Of a stretch of 64,000 nt of DNA, positions 14,582-25,037 are shown one piece after another. Position 1 is the stretch's first letter, and each line of letters starts with the position of its first letter. The DNA is from Thermoanaerobacterium saccharolyticum (GTDB lineage Bacteria > Bacillota > Thermoanaerobacteria > Thermoanaerobacterales > Thermoanaerobacteraceae). Location: NCBI RefSeq assembly GCF_000747665.1, contig NZ_BBKT01000045.1, positions 1 to 64,000 of the forward strand, in the 5' to 3' direction. The notes under the pieces were generated by a model. The model made no database searches. It was given only the letters and a program-made list of their open reading frames with translations, and was not told where the DNA came from. The translations under genes and the position numbers were made by a program.

Positions 14582-15976
14582 ATGAAAGAGGATCAAAGAT
14601 ACATAACGTGTGATGATGCGCTTAGACTGAACAGAAGCCAAGTACGGGAAAATTACAAGGAGTACGTAAATTCCAATTTCGTATCTATGCTGTCGATGCT
14701 GCAGTTTGATAAACTTTTTGTGAAAGCAAAAGGCGTATCTGTATGGGACAGCGATGGAAACGAGTATTTGGATTTCTTGGGCGGTTATGGCGCATTAAAT
14801 TTAGGTCACAATCCAGATGAAATTTATGAAGCGATAGAGAAAGTCAGAGATTTTCCAAATATACTTCAAGCTGCAGTAAATGATTTTCCGGGGGCCCTGG
14901 CGTACGATTTGGCGATTGTTACGCCTGGCGATTTAAAGAAAAGCTTTTTCTGCAACAGCGGTGCTGAAGCAGTGGAAGGTGCCTTGAAACTTGCTAAAAT
15001 TGCCTCAGGCAAGCATAAAATAGTCTACTGCAAAAATTCATTTCATGGAAAATCTGCAGGGGCTCTTTCTGTCACAGGACGGGAAAAATACCAAAAGTAC
15101 TTTATGCCTCTCCTTCCCGATACAGTGCAGGTGGAATATGGGAATTCTGATGCATTAGAAGATGTATTGAAAGGAAAAGATGTTGCTGCATTTATTGTAG
15201 AGCCTATACAAGGCGAAGGTGGCGTCATAGTACCACCGGATGGATATTTAAGAGAAGTGAGAGAACTTACCGAGAAATACGATGCGTATTTGATATTTGA
15301 TGAAGTACAGACTGGGTTTGGCAGGACTGGAAAAATGTTTGCCTGTGAGCACGAAGAAGTGGTGCCTGACATAATGTGCTTGGCTAAATCGCTGGGAGGA
15401 GGTGTGATGCCTATAGGTGCGTATATAGCAAAGGATGAGATTTGGAAAAAAGGATATGGCACTACTGATAAATGTCTTCTGCATACATCTACGTTTGGTG
15501 GCAATACGTTAGCATGTGCTGCTGGCATTACAGCCATAAAACTTATTTTGGATAAAAACCTTCCTGAGGCAGCGAGAGAAAAAGGCGAATACTTCTTAAA
15601 AAGGCTAAAGGAATTAAAAGATAAGCATAAATTGATAAAAGATGTAAGAGGCAAAGGGCTTATGATAGGTGTGGAGTTTAATCAGCCAGAAGGCGGGCTT
15701 TTAGACAAATTGTCTGGAGGAGCCGTATCAAAATTATCCAACGAATACTTAGGCTCATTGGTGGCTGGAGAACTTCAAAATAAACATCGCATCATAACTG
15801 CCTATACACTTAACAATCCAAATGTTATAAGGTTTGAACCGCCACTTATTGTTACTAAAGAGCAGATTGATAGAGTTGTAGATGCTTTAGATGAGATAAT
15901 GACGAGAAGCGGTAGTCTATTGGGGATGACATTATCAAGTGCAAAGACCGTTTTGGGCTCATTTTTCAATAGATAG
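14582..15976 (+). CDS. Class III aminotransferase, putrescine aminotransferase-like
   Basis: A 464-residue PLP enzyme of the ornithine/putrescine aminotransferase group. Seen: WDSDGNEYLDFLGGYGALNLGH, the phosphate-binding FFCNSGAEAVEGALK, FHGKSAGALS, IFDEVQTGFGRTG with the PLP aspartate, and the Schiff-base lysine at about 269 in LAKSLGGG. The length and the long N-terminal extension fit putrescine aminotransferase (YgjG) better than acetylornithine aminotransferase, but ornithine or another diamine is possible. ATG 14582 is chosen over 14573 for ribosome-binding spacing. A thioredoxin-like gene follows 8 bases later. Confidence 0.8.
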   Translation: MKEDQRYITCDDALRLNRSQVRENYKEYVNSNFVSMLSMLQFDKLFVKAKGVSVWDSDGNEYLDFLGGYGALNLGHNPDEIYEAIEKVRDFPNILQAAVNDFPGALAYDLAIVTPGDLKKSFFCNSGAEAVEGALKLAKIASGKHKIVYCKNSFHGKSAGALSVTGREKYQKYFMPLLPDTVQVEYGNSDALEDVLKGKDVAAFIVEPIQGEGGVIVPPDGYLREVRELTEKYDAYLIFDEVQTGFGRTGKMFACEHEEVVPDIMCLAKSLGGGVMPIGAYIAKDEIWKKGYGTTDKCLLHTSTFGGNTLACAAGITAIKLILDKNLPEAAREKGEYFLKRLKELKDKHKLIKDVRGKGLMIGVEFNQPEGGLLDKLSGGAVSKLSNEYLGSLVAGELQNKHRIITAYTLNNPNVIRFEPPLIVTKEQIDRVVDALDEIMTRSGSLLGMTLSSAKTVLGSFFNR

Positions 15977-15984
15977 GTGATTTT

Positions 15985-16476
15985 ATGAATATTAAAAAAT
16001 TGTTTGATAGTGGTATAAATTTTAATGAATTTATTAAAAGCGAAGACAACAAGAACCCAGAAATCTTCAAAAATAGATTTGAAACTGTAACTATAGATGA
16101 AAGCATAAAGAATATTAAAGATAACAGCAGAGTTTCAAGTGTTTTGGCTTTCGCTGAAAGCTGGTGTCCTGACTGTCAAGTAAGTGTGCCTATAATGGCT
16201 AAGATATGTGCTATATTGGAAATCGACTTTCACATATTGAAAAGAAAAGGGCATGAAGAAAACATGATGACACTATGCAAAGACAAAGAGGCAAAGATAC
16301 CTACATTCGTATTTCTCAACCATGATTTTAATGTATTGGACGTTTGGATAGAAAGGCCTAAAACGATAAAGGAACTTGTGGCAAAAGGCGACAATGACTT
16401 TAGAAGTGATTATGTAAATGGAGCATACGATAAAGAGATTATAGATGAGCTTTTAGAAAAAATATCCCGTTCATAA
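15985..16476 (+). CDS. Thioredoxin-family protein
   Basis: A 163-residue protein with a thioredoxin fold. VLAFAESWCPDC places the redox pair at Cys61 and Cys64, and IPTFVFLNHD supplies the cis-proline segment. It has no signal peptide, so it is cytoplasmic. The motif SWCPDC resembles bacillithiol-era and YtpP/BrxC-like thioredoxins more than classical WCGPC thioredoxin. It is probably cotranscribed with the aminotransferase; a functional link is not evident. Confidence 0.75.
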   Translation: MNIKKLFDSGINFNEFIKSEDNKNPEIFKNRFETVTIDESIKNIKDNSRVSSVLAFAESWCPDCQVSVPIMAKICAILEIDFHILKRKGHEENMMTLCKDKEAKIPTFVFLNHDFNVLDVWIERPKTIKELVAKGDNDFRSDYVNGAYDKEIIDELLEKISRS

Positions 16477-16492
16477 TGGCGGGATATTTTTA
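16461..16492 (+). terminator. Terminator after the thioredoxin-like gene
   Basis: A 9-bp stem (16461-16469 with 16480-16488) spans the stop codon and is followed by TTTTTAT. Confidence 0.75.
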
Positions 16493-16596
16493 TGGCGTGT
16501 CAAATAAAATTTGCAAATGACGATATAAAGTTTTAGAAATTTAAGATATGAAGAAAAATCGTGGCAAATAGATATAAAAATTCAATTAGAGAGGAT

Positions 16597-16625
16597 TTGT
16601 CTTAGTACACAATAAGATGTATAAT
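16597..16625 (+). promoter_or_regulatory. Promoter of nrdJ
   Basis: TTGTCT (16597-16602), 17 bases, TATAAT (16620-16625). The -10 lies inside the first NrdR-like box. Confidence 0.65.
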
Positions 16626-16654
16626 TAAGTTTATCAATACACAAAATATTGTAG
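16607..16654 (+). promoter_or_regulatory. Two NrdR-box-like sites controlling nrdJ
   Basis: ACACAATAAGATGTAT (16607-16622) and ACACAAAATATTGTAG (16639-16654) match the NrdR consensus ACACWATATATWGTGT at about 12 and 13 of 16 positions. They are exactly 32 bases apart, about three helical turns, as NrdR box pairs usually are. The first overlaps the spacer and -10, so binding would block transcription of the reductase when dATP/ATP status is high. Confidence 0.65.
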
Positions 16655-16682
16655 TTAATTACATAATGAGGAGAGGTTTTAA

Positions 16683-19600
16683 ATGAATTTGACTGAAAAC
16701 TCTAAGAAAGTTCTTGAGAGAAGGTATCTGGCAAAAGATGAGAATGGACGTGTCATTGAGACTGTTGAGGAGCTTTTTGAGAGAGTTGCGAAGGCGATTT
16801 CAGATGTAGACAAAGAGTACGATATAAATGCAGACACGGAAGAGGTCAAAAAAAGGTTTTATGAGATGATGGCGAACTTGGACTTTTTGCCTAATTCCCC
16901 TACGCTTATGAATGCAGGAAGGCCATTAGGACAACTTTCGGCGTGCTTTGTGCTTCCTGTGGGGGATTCTATGGAAGAGATATTTGACGCCGTAAAGTAT
17001 GCAGCCATAATTCACAAAAGTGGTGGTGGCACAGGGTTTAGCTTTTCAAGACTTAGGCCTAAAGGAGCTACAGTGAGATCGACAGGTGGTGTGGCGTCCG
17101 GTCCTGTAAGCTTTATGAAGGTGTTTAATTCTGCTACTGAAGCGGTAAAACAAGGTGGTACACGCCGTGGCGCCAACATGGGTATATTAAGGATAGACCA
17201 CCCTGATATTCTTGAGTTTATTCAATGTAAACAAGACAACAATGAAATCACCAATTTCAACATAAGCGTTGGAATAACAGAAGATTTTATGGAAGCAGTT
17301 GAAAAAGGAAAGGATTATGACTTGATAGATCCGCATACTAATAAAGTCGTGAAAAGCCTAAATGCCAGAGAAGTATTTAAGCTTATCGTGGAAATGGCTT
17401 GGAAAAACGGAGAACCCGGAATCGTATTTTTAGACCGAATAAACGAAAAGAATCCGACGCCTCTTGTGGGCGAAATAGAATCAACTAACCCATGTGTCAC
17501 AGGGGATACGTGGGTATCTACAGAGTATGGTTTGATGAGAATTGATGAGATATATAATAAATATCAAAATGGGGGATTGAATATTGTAACAGATAATAGA
17601 GTCCCTATGACACAATATCAAGTAGTAAATGGAGGATATATTACAGAAGCCGTCCCTTATTTGAATAGTGAAGGTACATCTTTAAACATGATAAGTAAAG
17701 TATACAATAATGGAGAAAAAGATGTAATCAAATTAACACTGAAATCAGGATATGAGATAAAAGCAACTCCTGATCATAGATTTTTAACATCAAAAGGATG
17801 GAAAGAACTTAGTAGGATTAAAGTTGGTGATGAAATTTTAATACAATCAGGAGATGGATTTTTTTCGAATATTTATGAACTTCCTTTTAAAGTAGATAAT
17901 ATTTATACTGGAAATAATGGAAGGACTTATACATTAAATTTGCCTAATAAATGGTCTAAAGAGCTTGGACAGACATTGGGCTGGCTTATAGGCGATGGTT
18001 GGCTAAGAGATGGTGATAAAGATACAAGAGTAGGATTTACTTTTGGAAATGATGATGTAGAAGTAATGAATCATCTAAAACCATTTATTAATAATATATA
18101 TGGCAAAGATGTAAAAGAAGTTAAAAGAGAAAATGGTGTTTATCATCTTTCATACCATAGTAAATACCTTGTAGAGTTTTTTAAAAAATTGGGTGTAAAA
18201 AATGTGAAAGCAGAAAATAAGCGAGTACCTCAAAGCATATATAAAGCTCCATATGAAGCCGTTGTAGGTTTCCTACAAGCACTGTTTACAGCCGATGGAA
18301 GTGTTAGGGATAATCCTAAGTCTAATAGTTCATGGGTAGTATTAACATCAAAAAGTAAAAGGTTACTACAAGATGTTCAAATATTGCTTATAAATTTGGG
18401 TATGAAAAGTGTCATATTTGATCGTTCGAGGAAATCAAGAAAAGCAACGTTTAAGTATACTTCTGTTAATAGAGAAGAAAAATTTTATAGCACTGATGGT
18501 ATTTTGTATGAGTTAGGTATTTTTGGCAAATCACGTGATAAATTTGCCAAAGAGATTGGGTTTATGTCTGAAAAGAAACAAAAAGCACTTAGCAATATTA
18601 AGTATAAATCATTCTATAAAACGAAATTTTATGATGAAGTTGCAGCAATTGAAAAAATTGGTAAAGAAGTAGTGTATGATTTAACTGAACCTGTTACACA
18701 TTCTATGATTTGTAATGGAATAGTAGTTCATCAATGTGGTGAACAGCCACTTTTACCTTATGAATCCTGTAACTTAGGCTCTATAAACCTAAAAAATATG
18801 CTTAAGGAGAAAGATGGAAAGTACGAAGTAGATTACGATAAATTGAGAGGCACTGTTCATGATGCTGTGCATTTTCTTGACAATGTGATCGATGCGAATA
18901 AGTATCCACTGCCACAGATAGACGAAATGACGAAAGGCACAAGGAAAATAGGCTTAGGAGTTATGGGCTTTGCTGACATGCTTCTTATGCTTAATATACC
19001 TTACAACTCTGAAGAAGCTGTGGAATTTGCTGATAAATTGATGAAATTCATCGATGAAGAATCTAAAGCGGCATCGATGGAACTTGCAGAAAAGAGAGGC
19101 GTTTTTAAATACTACGATAAAAGCATATACAAAGACAAAAACATAAGATTGAGGAATGCAACGACTACAACTATAGCACCAACAGGTACAATATCCATTA
19201 TCGCAGGAACGTCAAGTGGAATTGAGCCGCTTTTTGCAATAGCCATGACAAGAAATGTGATGGATAATACCCAGCTTGTGGAAGTTAACCCTATATTTAA
19301 GGAAGTAGCTTTGAAAAGAGGATTTTATTCAGAAGAATTAATGAAGAAGATAGCACAGCAAGGCACATTAAAAGATATTGATGGCATACCGGATGATGTT
19401 AAAAGGGTTTTTGTAACAGCTCATGACATAGATCCTGTATGGCATATAAGGATGCAAGCGGCTTTTCAAAAGCACGTTGACAATGCGGTTTCAAAGACGG
19501 TGAACTTTAGACATGATGCAACGGTAGACGATGTAAGGGAAGTTTACGAGCTGGCTTATAAATTGGGTCTTAAAGGTGTCACCATCTATCGCGATGGAAG

Positions 19601-20225
19601 CCGTGATTTACAAGTGCTGAATTTGGGAATAAAGAAAGCTGAAAAAGAAAGTGGGAAAGAAGACAAGCAAGAAAGTCGCAATCAAATCGTCCCAAGGCCA
19701 AGGCCTTCTGTGACAAAAGGCATAACTGAAAAAGTGAGAATAGGCTGCGGCAACTTGTACATTACCGTCAATTACGATGACGAAGGTATATGCGAGGTGT
19801 TCACTAACTTAGGACGAGCCGGAGGCTGTCCATCTCAGTCAGAGGCTACCAGTAGACTGATATCCATAGCTTTAAGATCAGGTCTTGATGCGAAGGCAAT
19901 AGTAGAGCAGCTAAAAGGTATAAGATGCCATTCCACATTAAGGCAAATGGCAAACAATAAGGAAATTAAAGTTCTTTCGTGTCCAGATGCCATCGCTAAA
20001 GTCATTGAGAAAGTAATGAAATTAAAAGTTGAAGAAGATGAAAGCTTCGCACCAATTGACGTGCCTATAAATGGCAGCAGCCATAAAAGCGATGATGCAG
20101 TTTCACAGGCGGCGTATACTTATGACATGCAAGAAGAACGCTTTTGCCCAGAATGTGGCAGTGAAATAGAACATGAAGGTGGATGTGTCGTGTGCAAAAA
20201 TTGTGGCTACTCAAAGTGCGGTTAA
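16683..20225 (+). CDS. nrdJ: Class II (adenosylcobalamin) ribonucleotide reductase with intein
   Basis: Reduces ribonucleotides to deoxyribonucleotides using B12. The 1180-residue precursor contains a 414-residue intein (271-684), leaving a 766-residue enzyme. Extein features: [21 protein letters not shown] with a Cys of the redox pair, [15 protein letters not shown], then [22 protein letters not shown], where the Cys after the intein is the expected thiyl-radical residue. [12 protein letters not shown], and a C-terminal zinc-ribbon-like CPECGSE...[12 protein letters not shown] tail that should re-reduce the active site, complete the picture. GAGGAGAGG precedes the ATG. NrdR-like boxes lie upstream. 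Confidence 0.95.
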   Translation: MNLTENSKKVLERRYLAKDENGRVIETVEELFERVAKAISDVDKEYDINADTEEVKKRFYEMMANLDFLPNSPTLMNAGRPLGQLSACFVLPVGDSMEEIFDAVKYAAIIHKSGGGTGFSFSRLRPKGATVRSTGGVASGPVSFMKVFNSATEAVKQGGTRRGANMGILRIDHPDILEFIQCKQDNNEITNFNISVGITEDFMEAVEKGKDYDLIDPHTNKVVKSLNAREVFKLIVEMAWKNGEPGIVFLDRINEKNPTPLVGEIESTNPCVTGDTWVSTEYGLMRIDEIYNKYQNGGLNIVTDNRVPMTQYQVVNGGYITEAVPYLNSEGTSLNMISKVYNNGEKDVIKLTLKSGYEIKATPDHRFLTSKGWKELSRIKVGDEILIQSGDGFFSNIYELPFKVDNIYTGNNGRTYTLNLPNKWSKELGQTLGWLIGDGWLRDGDKDTRVGFTFGNDDVEVMNHLKPFINNIYGKDVKEVKRENGVYHLSYHSKYLVEFFKKLGVKNVKAENKRVPQSIYKAPYEAVVGFLQALFTADGSVRDNPKSNSSWVVLTSKSKRLLQDVQILLINLGMKSVIFDRSRKSRKATFKYTSVNREEKFYSTDGILYELGIFGKSRDKFAKEIGFMSEKKQKALSNIKYKSFYKTKFYDEVAAIEKIGKEVVYDLTEPVTHSMICNGIVVHQCGEQPLLPYESCNLGSINLKNMLKEKDGKYEVDYDKLRGTVHDAVHFLDNVIDANKYPLPQIDEMTKGTRKIGLGVMGFADMLLMLNIPYNSEEAVEFADKLMKFIDEESKAASMELAEKRGVFKYYDKSIYKDKNIRLRNATTTTIAPTGTISIIAGTSSGIEPLFAIAMTRNVMDNTQLVEVNPIFKEVALKRGFYSEELMKKIAQQGTLKDIDGIPDDVKRVFVTAHDIDPVWHIRMQAAFQKHVDNAVSKTVNFRHDATVDDVREVYELAYKLGLKGVTIYRDGSRDLQVLNLGIKKAEKESGKEDKQESRNQIVPRPRPSVTKGITEKVRIGCGNLYITVNYDDEGICEVFTNLGRAGGCPSQSEATSRLISIALRSGLDAKAIVEQLKGIRCHSTLRQMANNKEIKVLSCPDAIAKVIEKVMKLKVEEDESFAPIDVPINGSSHKSDDAVSQAAYTYDMQEERFCPECGSEIEHEGGCVVCKNCGYSKCG
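17493..18734 (+). mobile_element. Intein with LAGLIDADG homing endonuclease inside nrdJ
   Basis: 414 residues from Cys1 ([10 protein letters not shown], block A) to the C-terminal VVHQ. Block B is [14 protein letters not shown]. Two dodecapeptide motifs, [10 protein letters not shown] and [10 protein letters not shown], both keep the Asp-Gly pair, so the endonuclease looks active. Block F is [23 protein letters not shown]-like, and the +1 extein residue is Cys. The last residue is Gln rather than the usual Asn, a known but uncommon variant. The DNA here looks more A/T-rich than the exteins, which suggests transfer. Confidence 0.93.
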
Positions 20226-20230
20226 GTTCT

Positions 20231-20262
20231 AAAAAATCTCCCTAAAACGGGGGGATTTTTTA
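20231..20262 (+). terminator. Terminator of nrdJ
   Basis: A 12-bp stem (20231-20242 with 20250-20261) has A-tract and T-tract flanks within the stem. Confidence 0.85.
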
Positions 20263-20400
20263 ATTCCATCAAAAAACGACAAATTGTGAATAATATATGT
20301 GATATAATTTCATTTGTATATAAAATTTTGTTTATTAACAATGAAGGATTTTTTTAATTTGTGTCGAATAACACATTAATTAGATTAAGAGGGGTTAAAA

Positions 20401-22065
20401 ATGTTAAAAAAAAGGGAAACATTGTTTGATTTCGTGTTAATTGCGGCAGGGTTTTCGATTCTAACATACACATGTTTTAAATACGGCATTAAAATCGACG
20501 TAAGGCTGTTTTCTATACTTTTGTTAGTTATGGTTACTCTTGACAATTTGGGTATAAAGTACACCGATATAAAGCTTTCTATAAGCCCTGTAATCACGAT
20601 AGCATCTTTCTTGATATATGGTACGGAGTCGTCTGCTCTTTTGGCTGTTGCATCTACTATGATTGAAACAATATTTTTTAGAAAAAAAGTAAAGAATGGA
20701 TTTTTAAATGGAGCAATGTTTTCTATAACATACATAGTAGCAGGGCATCTTTATGAGATTTTAGGCGGAAAAATTGGTCGATTTTCTGTTGAACAGCTTA
20801 TATACGTAGTAATTTATGTATTGACCAGTTTTGTAATAAATTACTTTATTTTGTATTATGCGTTAAAAGCACAGGGAAAAATTCTATTTAAAAAATACTG
20901 GACAGAGAGCTCAGTTTTAGAGTTGGCTTCTTATTTTGTAATAGTACCTGTAGGTATATTTTTAGCTAATATGTATATGAAATTTGGCACTGTTATTTTT
21001 ATATATCACGTTATACCTTTGATTTTGCTGTCGTATTTCATAAAGGCTTTTAGAGATCTTTACAAGGCAAACCAGAGGTTAAATGCTTTATATGAAATGG
21101 TAAAGATAATCAATTCAAAGTTGGATTTAGATAAAACTTTAGAAGCAATATTATACGAAACAGAAAAAGTAGTAACCGTATCAGGAATAGCCATTTATTT
21201 GAAAGATGACAATGGATTTTTGATAAATGAAAAGACTAAGTGCCGGGAAGAATCATTAGAGGCTTTTAAAGATGTATACATGAACAATGAAGGGCTAATA
21301 GGCAAAGTGGTGAATGAGGGGAAGTCTGTAATAATAGGCAATTTAAAGGCTGATAAGCGTTACTCAGACAAAAATATATCGAATCATTACGATTCTGCAA
21401 TTGTAGTTCCTATAAAAGGAGCAGAAGGTGTAATAGGCTGTATATCTGCGTTTCAAAACGAAATCAACGCATTCGATGAAGATTCTTTAAAGATAATGGA
21501 GGCATTATCAGAGCAGTCTTCAATAGCTATAATGAACGCAAAGAGGTATTTCGAAATTAGCAAAAGGTCTATTACTGATCCATTGACAAAAACATATAAC
21601 AGGAGATTTTTTGATCAGATATTGCATGACAGCATAGCAAAGTCATCTATTGAGAAGACGCCTGTAAGCCTCATAATGTTGGATGTAGACAGGTTTAAAC
21701 AAATTAACGATACGTACGGACACATGGTGGGAGATACCGTGCTTAGAGAGATTGCTTCAAGGATAAAAAACTGTGTTAGAAACAATGATATCGTTGCAAG
21801 ATATGGAGGAGAGGAGTTTTCTGTTATACTTCCAAACTTGACAGCGGAACAGGCATGTGTGATTGCCGAAAGAATAAGATATGAAGTATCATCTAAGCCC
21901 ATAAAGACAGATGCTGGTGATATAAGTATAACTGTCAGTGCTGGCGTTGCTGATTTTCCGAATAAAGCAGAATCGGCGGAGAAACTTATAAGCCATGCTG
22001 ATAGAGCTCTTTATGCTGGCTGCAAGACAAAAGGCAGAGACAAAGTTGCCGTATATGAAATATAA
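20401..22065 (+). CDS. Membrane diguanylate cyclase with GAF domain
   Basis: A 554-residue protein: an N-terminal region of about seven hydrophobic helices (1-215), a GAF domain (about 225-370) and a GGDEF domain (about 385-554). The catalytic GGEEF is at 469-473 and the inhibitory site RNND lies five residues before it, so product feedback by cyclic di-GMP is expected. It makes cyclic di-GMP from two GTP at the membrane in response to an unknown signal. AAGAGGGG precedes the ATG. It stands alone between nrdJ and a small gene. Confidence 0.9.
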   Translation: MLKKRETLFDFVLIAAGFSILTYTCFKYGIKIDVRLFSILLLVMVTLDNLGIKYTDIKLSISPVITIASFLIYGTESSALLAVASTMIETIFFRKKVKNGFLNGAMFSITYIVAGHLYEILGGKIGRFSVEQLIYVVIYVLTSFVINYFILYYALKAQGKILFKKYWTESSVLELASYFVIVPVGIFLANMYMKFGTVIFIYHVIPLILLSYFIKAFRDLYKANQRLNALYEMVKIINSKLDLDKTLEAILYETEKVVTVSGIAIYLKDDNGFLINEKTKCREESLEAFKDVYMNNEGLIGKVVNEGKSVIIGNLKADKRYSDKNISNHYDSAIVVPIKGAEGVIGCISAFQNEINAFDEDSLKIMEALSEQSSIAIMNAKRYFEISKRSITDPLTKTYNRRFFDQILHDSIAKSSIEKTPVSLIMLDVDRFKQINDTYGHMVGDTVLREIASRIKNCVRNNDIVARYGGEEFSVILPNLTAEQACVIAERIRYEVSSKPIKTDAGDISITVSAGVADFPNKAESAEKLISHADRALYAGCKTKGRDKVAVYEI

Positions 22066-22135
22066 ATCTTCATAATATCTTCATTTTGAGTTGATACAAT
22101 ATATGTAAGTGATTTTTGGTAAGGAGGAATTCAAA

Positions 22136-22294
22136 ATGGAGATATTTAGGTATATATTTGACAGCAAGTACAGGGAGAAAGTTTCAAGCGAGTTTACACA
22201 GCAAGTCATTACATTAAGCGATGAAGCAGAAAAATCTGTTAATGATGCTTACAATCAAACTGATCAAAATGTCGATAATGGCAATAAGTACTAA
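22136..22294 (+). CDS. Small protein of unknown function
   Basis: A 52-residue, polar protein (MEIFRYIFDSKYREK..., ending TDQNVDNGNKY) with a likely N-terminal amphipathic helix and an Asn/Asp-rich tail. AAGGAGGAAT lies 5 bases before the ATG and a perfect terminator hairpin follows the stop directly, so this is a convincing self-contained gene despite its size. No family is recognised. Confidence 0.6.
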   Translation: MEIFRYIFDSKYREKVSSEFTQQVITLSDEAEKSVNDAYNQTDQNVDNGNKY

Positions 22295-22320
22295 TAAATG
22301 CCGGTTTAGACCGGCATTTA
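22295..22320 (+). terminator. Perfect 11-bp terminator hairpin
   Basis: Arms 22295-22305 and 22310-22320 pair fully around TTAG, one base after the stop codon. The following tract is only weakly T-rich. Confidence 0.65.
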
Positions 22321-22374
22321 TGTTATATTATATATAGTATAAAGTTGAATTTGATGTGGGAGAAGGTATGAAAC

Positions 22375-24334
22375 ATGAGTATTTCTGAAAGGGATATTGA
22401 GATAATTAAAATACTATTAAACACTGATGAGCCCTTAGTTGTTGATGAGCTTGCAGAGAGGTTGAGGGTTTCTAACAAAACGATTAGAAATGATTTAAAA
22501 AAAAATAGAAGAATACTTGGCTAAAAGAGGTTTAAAATTATTGAAAAAACCTGGAACTGGTATTATGATTGAAGGTCCTGAAAACAAAAAGCTTGATCTT
22601 TTTACTGAATTAAGCAGTTCTGCAAAATTTATGGAGCCATTTTCTCCGGAGGCAAGGAAAAATTATATATTAAGAAGACTTTTTATGAGCAATAAAAATA
22701 TAACTATTAAAGAACTTGCAGAGGAACTTTATGTTAGCAAAGTTACAATTCACAAAGACCTTGAATCAGTGGAAGAATGGCTTTCAAAGTACAATTTGAA
22801 ATTGATAAAGAAAACCAATTATGGCATAGAGATATCTGGAGATGAAGAAAATTGGCGAAATGCCGCAGCAAGCTTAATAGTTTCTAATAAAGGTCAAGAT
22901 GAGATTAAGGAACTTTTATATGATGATTACACAGGCAGGATAGACTATAAAACATTAACACGATTAAAGGAGCTAATTGACATTGATTATAAAAAGTTAG
23001 AAAAAATAGTATCTAATATGGAATCAAGGCTGGAATTTAGGTTTTCTGACGAAGCATTTATAAGTCTGATTATTCATATAGCAATATCGATGGAAAGGCT
23101 TAGAAGAAATAAAGACATAAGATTGTCAAAAGATGTATTAAATAAGTTAAAAAAACACGAAGAATATACGATTGCAGAGAAAGCTGCCAAAGAGATTGAG
23201 GAGAATTTTAATATAAAGTTGCCTGATTCAGAAGTTGGATATATTTTGCTTCATATATTAGGTGCGAAAATGCAGCAGAACAAGCTTGGTGACATAGATA
23301 TTGAAATAAAAGAAGATGAAAATATTGATATAGCTGTTACGATGGCAAAAGAGATAATAAAGATAGCAGAAAAAGCTTTGTCTGTTGATTTTAGTGGAGA
23401 TAGCCAACTTTTAAATGGATTGATATTGCATTTGAAGCCAACTATAAATAGACTAAAGTACGGATTGACGCTTCGTAATCCTATATTGGATCAAATCAAA
23501 GAAAATTATCCAGACATATTTGGCGTAGCTTGGATGACAAGTACAGTCTTTGAAAAGTACATTGGCAAAAAAGCAGGAGAAGAAGAACTCGGGTATATTA
23601 CTTTACATTTGGGTGCGGCTTTTGAAAGGGCTAAAAAGCCTCTTAGGGCTTTAGTTGTCTGTTCCAGTGGAATTGGCACATCGCAGCTTTTAGCTGTAAG
23701 ATTGGAAAGATGGTTTAAAAATATAGAAGTGGTTGATATAGTATCGTCATTATCACTTAATGATGTAATGTCAGACAATGTAGATTTTATTATATCTACT
23801 GTGTCGGTCGAAAGCAACAAACCAGTTGTTAATATAACACCGCTTTTGACACAAAGCGATATAAAGAAATTAGAGAATTTTATAGATGAATATTATGAAA
23901 GCAAAAAGATAGTTGACGTAGAAATCATTGATGTAGATAGAGAACTTGAGGAAAAAATAACGCTGCTTAAGCATGTAGTATCTGAACTAATCAGAACAGG
24001 TTATGTTAAAAATGAGTATTTAGACGATGTATTAAAAAGAGAAGAAGTTTCCTCTACATATATTGGCAATGGTATTGCGATTCCACATGGAGATCCTGAG
24101 AATGTAAACAAATCTGTCATATCAGTTACACGCTTAAAAAAGCCTATAAGCTGGGGTGATGGTGATGTGACATTGGTCATAATGGTATCAATAAATACTG
24201 CTGATATAAAATATGCCAGTAAGTTCTTTAGGAAACTTTATAATAATATTGACGATACAAATTTTAGGGAAAATTTACTTAAAATGAAAGACAAAAAAGA
24301 AATTGAAAAATTATTGATGAATAATATGTTATAA
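22375..24334 (+). CDS. PRD-containing PTS transcriptional activator, frame broken at an A9 run
   Basis: With one A removed from the run at 22497-22505 the gene encodes 652 residues of the LicR/MtlR/ManR class: HTH_11 (about 5-55), Mga-type HTH (about 90-150), PRD1 (about 195-285), PRD2 (about 300-405, with the LHLKPTINR histidine), EIIB-like domain (VCSSGIGTSQLLA) and EIIA-like domain (GNGIAIPHGDP). Phosphorylation by the PTS on PRD and EII histidines and cysteine should set its activity. As written, the first 40 codons are cut from the rest by +1. It most likely activates the fructose-type PTS genes just downstream. Confidence 0.85.
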
Positions 24335-24355
24335 AGCGGTAAAAACCGCTTTTTT
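24333..24355 (+). terminator. Terminator of the PTS regulator gene
   Basis: An 8-bp stem AAAGCGGT/ACCGCTTT starts at the stop codon and is followed by TTTTTT. Confidence 0.8.
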
Positions 24356-24447
24356 AATTGCTATAAAAGAGTACATGGTTTTATACACATAATAAATGAT
24401 AAATTATTACCACATTAATCAGGAATAAAAGATAAACGATTAACATA

Positions 24448-24476
24448 TTGAAAATATCAAAATATAGAGATATAAT
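24448..24476 (+). promoter_or_regulatory. Promoter of the fructose-type PTS operon
   Basis: TTGAAA (24448-24453), 17 bases, TATAAT (24471-24476). A leader of about 90 bases follows. The activator would be expected to bind upstream, in 24360-24445, though I see no clear repeat there. Confidence 0.6.
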
Positions 24477-24575
24477 TTATACAAGAAGTGATGATATATT
24501 AGTAAATATTTTTACCTTAGTGATGTGGCAACAAAATTCATCAATTCATTTAAGTGCATATTGGAGGGAATTTAT

Positions 24576-25025
24576 ATGATAATAAACGAAAATTTAATCA
24601 CACTAGACTTAGAAGCGAAAGACAGAGGGAGTGCCATAATAGAGTTATCACAACTTGCTTTTAATGATGGTAAAGTCACTTCTGTTGATGATTTTGTTAA
24701 AAGTGTGTTTGAAAGAGAGAAGACATACACAACAGGTGTAGGCAATGGTATTGCGATACCGCATGGAAAATCAGATGCTGTAAAGGAGGCGATGATAGTC
24801 TTTGGTAAATCAGTCCATGGTATAGAATGGGATTCTCTCGATGGAAACCCAGTAGAAATAATATTTTTATTGGGGATTCCAAACAAAAACGTAAATGGAA
24901 TTCATCTTAAGATTTTATCGCAATTATCAAGAAAGCTTATGGACGAGAAGTTTGTGGAAAGACTTAAAAAAGCTAATGATAAAAGTGATATTTTGGAAGC
25001 TTTAAGTGACATAAATATCGAGTAA
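24576..25025 (+). CDS. PTS fructose-type EIIA
   Basis: A 149-residue EIIA of the mannitol/fructose fold; the phospho-accepting histidine lies in GNGIAIPHGKS. It takes phosphate from HPr and passes it to the separate EIIB encoded two genes on. ATG 24576 after TTGGAGGG is preferred to an upstream GTG that has no ribosome-binding site. First of IIA-IIC-IIB. Confidence 0.9.
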   Translation: MIINENLITLDLEAKDRGSAIIELSQLAFNDGKVTSVDDFVKSVFEREKTYTTGVGNGIAIPHGKSDAVKEAMIVFGKSVHGIEWDSLDGNPVEIIFLLGIPNKNVNGIHLKILSQLSRKLMDEKFVERLKKANDKSDILEALSDINIE

Positions 25026-25037
25026 AAGGAGGAATTC

